Below are positions 63,451 to 64,000 of a stretch of 64,000 nt of DNA, in pieces; the stretch's first letter is position 1, and every line of letters starts with the position of its first letter. This DNA comes from Novosphingobium aquimarinum (GTDB taxonomy: Bacteria > Pseudomonadota > Alphaproteobacteria > Sphingomonadales > Sphingomonadaceae): assembly GCF_009746585.1 (NCBI RefSeq), contig NZ_WRPO01000002.1, forward strand, positions 346,978 to 410,977. Direction: 5' to 3'. A program made the translations under genes and the position numbers. A model generated the notes under the pieces. It was not told where the DNA came from, did not search any database, and was given only the letters and a program-made list of their open reading frames with translations.

Positions 63451-63894
63451 GTGGCTGCAAAGGCAAAGGCTTCATTGGTTATCGTTTGGCTGCTCTCGGC
63501 AGTTGTTACTGTATCCCCCACCTACGCCCAAAACACTGAGCGACCGGACTATTATGTTTCCGGTGAAATCGATCAAGGTTGGTGGAAAGCAGAATCTCGC
63601 ATTCTCGTCGACTGGGATCAAAACAAGCCAAGAATGACAGGGCTTGAGTGCCTAGCTAGCCATGATCGCTATTTGCAGGGCGGACAACCGCCGATGCAAA
63701 TCATGGTCTCGCACCCCGTTGAGTCCGGCGATTACCGTTACCGTTTCACGTTCAATCTGCCCGACGGCGACATGATTGAACGGCGGGTGGAAACAATCAC
63801 GATTGGCGGCAGGCCCTATCGCCGCGAGAATCTCCAATCGCGCATCATTCCTTGGTTTGGTGTACATGGTGAAGGGGTGTCAACGGCGGAGTAA
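63451..63894 (+). pseudogene. Exported protein gene truncated by an IS end
   Basis: From GTG 63451 (GGGAGGGG upstream) the frame encodes a signal peptide (VIVWLLSAVVTVSPTYAQ) and a beta-rich mature part (YYVSGEIDQGWWKAESRILV, YRYRFTFNLPDGDMIERRVE). At residue about 143 the reading enters the IS left end and finishes with artificial residues STAE before TAA. The C-terminus is therefore lost. The family is unknown. Confidence 0.7.
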
Positions 63895-64000
63895 AAGTCG
63901 TCCATTAGGCGGAGTAAAACCAGGCCACTTGATCCGGGTGTTGGCGAGCGCCGTGAGGGCGTAGCCCGAGCGGGGGTCGCCAACACCCGGATTGTCATTT
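63878..64000 (+). mobile_element. Left end of an IS21-family insertion sequence
   Basis: The end starts at TGTCAACGGCGGAGTAAAAG. GGCGGAGTAAAA is repeated at 63885-63896 and 63909-63920, the multiple terminal repeats typical of IS21 elements. Inside, ATCCGGGTGTTGGCGA (63932-63947) is matched by its exact complement at 63977-63992. The istA gene would start just past the window. The element disrupts the exported-protein gene. Confidence 0.75.

Overview
This window is a stretch of alphaproteobacterial chromosome, most likely from the order Sphingomonadales (an Erythrobacter, Novosphingobium or Sphingomonas relative; I cannot fix the genus). The evidence is high-GC codon use, an UrcA-family exported protein, a suf operon led by an Rrf2 regulator with a DUF559 gene after sufB, a fused ThiS-ThiG, DUF2093, MmcB, a large TonB-dependent receptor, and a LytS/LytR-like two-component pair.

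Positions 1-29157 are mostly housekeeping. They hold an envelope-sensing PadR/DUF1700/GIN-domain operon; rplM-rpsI; heme A synthase ctaA; a MerC protein; a ThiS-ThiG fusion; a run of pyrD, ggt, an acyl-CoA ligase and an exported adenosine-deaminase-like protein; the nine-gene suf operon (16584-23075) with a clear promoter and palindromic operator; an adenosine-kinase-type sugar kinase; and purD/xseA, whose divergent start codons share one CATG.

Positions 29158-38630 are an accessory-flavoured envelope region. It has a 982-residue TonB-dependent receptor with a structured leader, two related sulfotransferase-like proteins (one overlapping a PKHD-type Fe(II)/2-oxoglutarate hydroxylase), several small exported proteins, rpmB and tadA. 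Positions 38634-53524 are mainly minus-strand genes: exported RNase T2, nadC, the LytTR regulator and its kinase, DsbA, an M48 protease, an App1 phosphatase, a PAS protein, an MFS exporter, a sterol-desaturase-family protein, a DEAD-box helicase, DUF1289, DUF202, YetF-like and MmcB.

From the tRNA-Arg(CCG) gene at 53811 to the end the character changes. Base composition falls in places and the region is full of broken genes: an MNT-HEPN gene with an apparent internal deletion, a small membrane-protein gene with two in-frame TAG codons, a sensor kinase with no response regulator beside it, a 5'-truncated HExxH protein, a 5'-truncated aldehyde dehydrogenase abutting a 3' piece of conjugal-transfer traD, an AbiEi/AbiEii toxin-antitoxin pair, an AlpA/excisionase pair, and an exported-protein gene cut by the left end of an IS21-family element at the window edge. 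I read this as a decayed integrative or conjugative island around a tRNA site, interleaved with chromosomal genes (DUF2817 peptidase, AraC regulator). The most unusual items are the DUF559 protein in the suf operon with its acidic motif altered, the receptor/sulfotransferase-like/hydroxylase neighbourhood, the tandem LytTR-type sites upstream of urcA, and the double-amber pseudogene.
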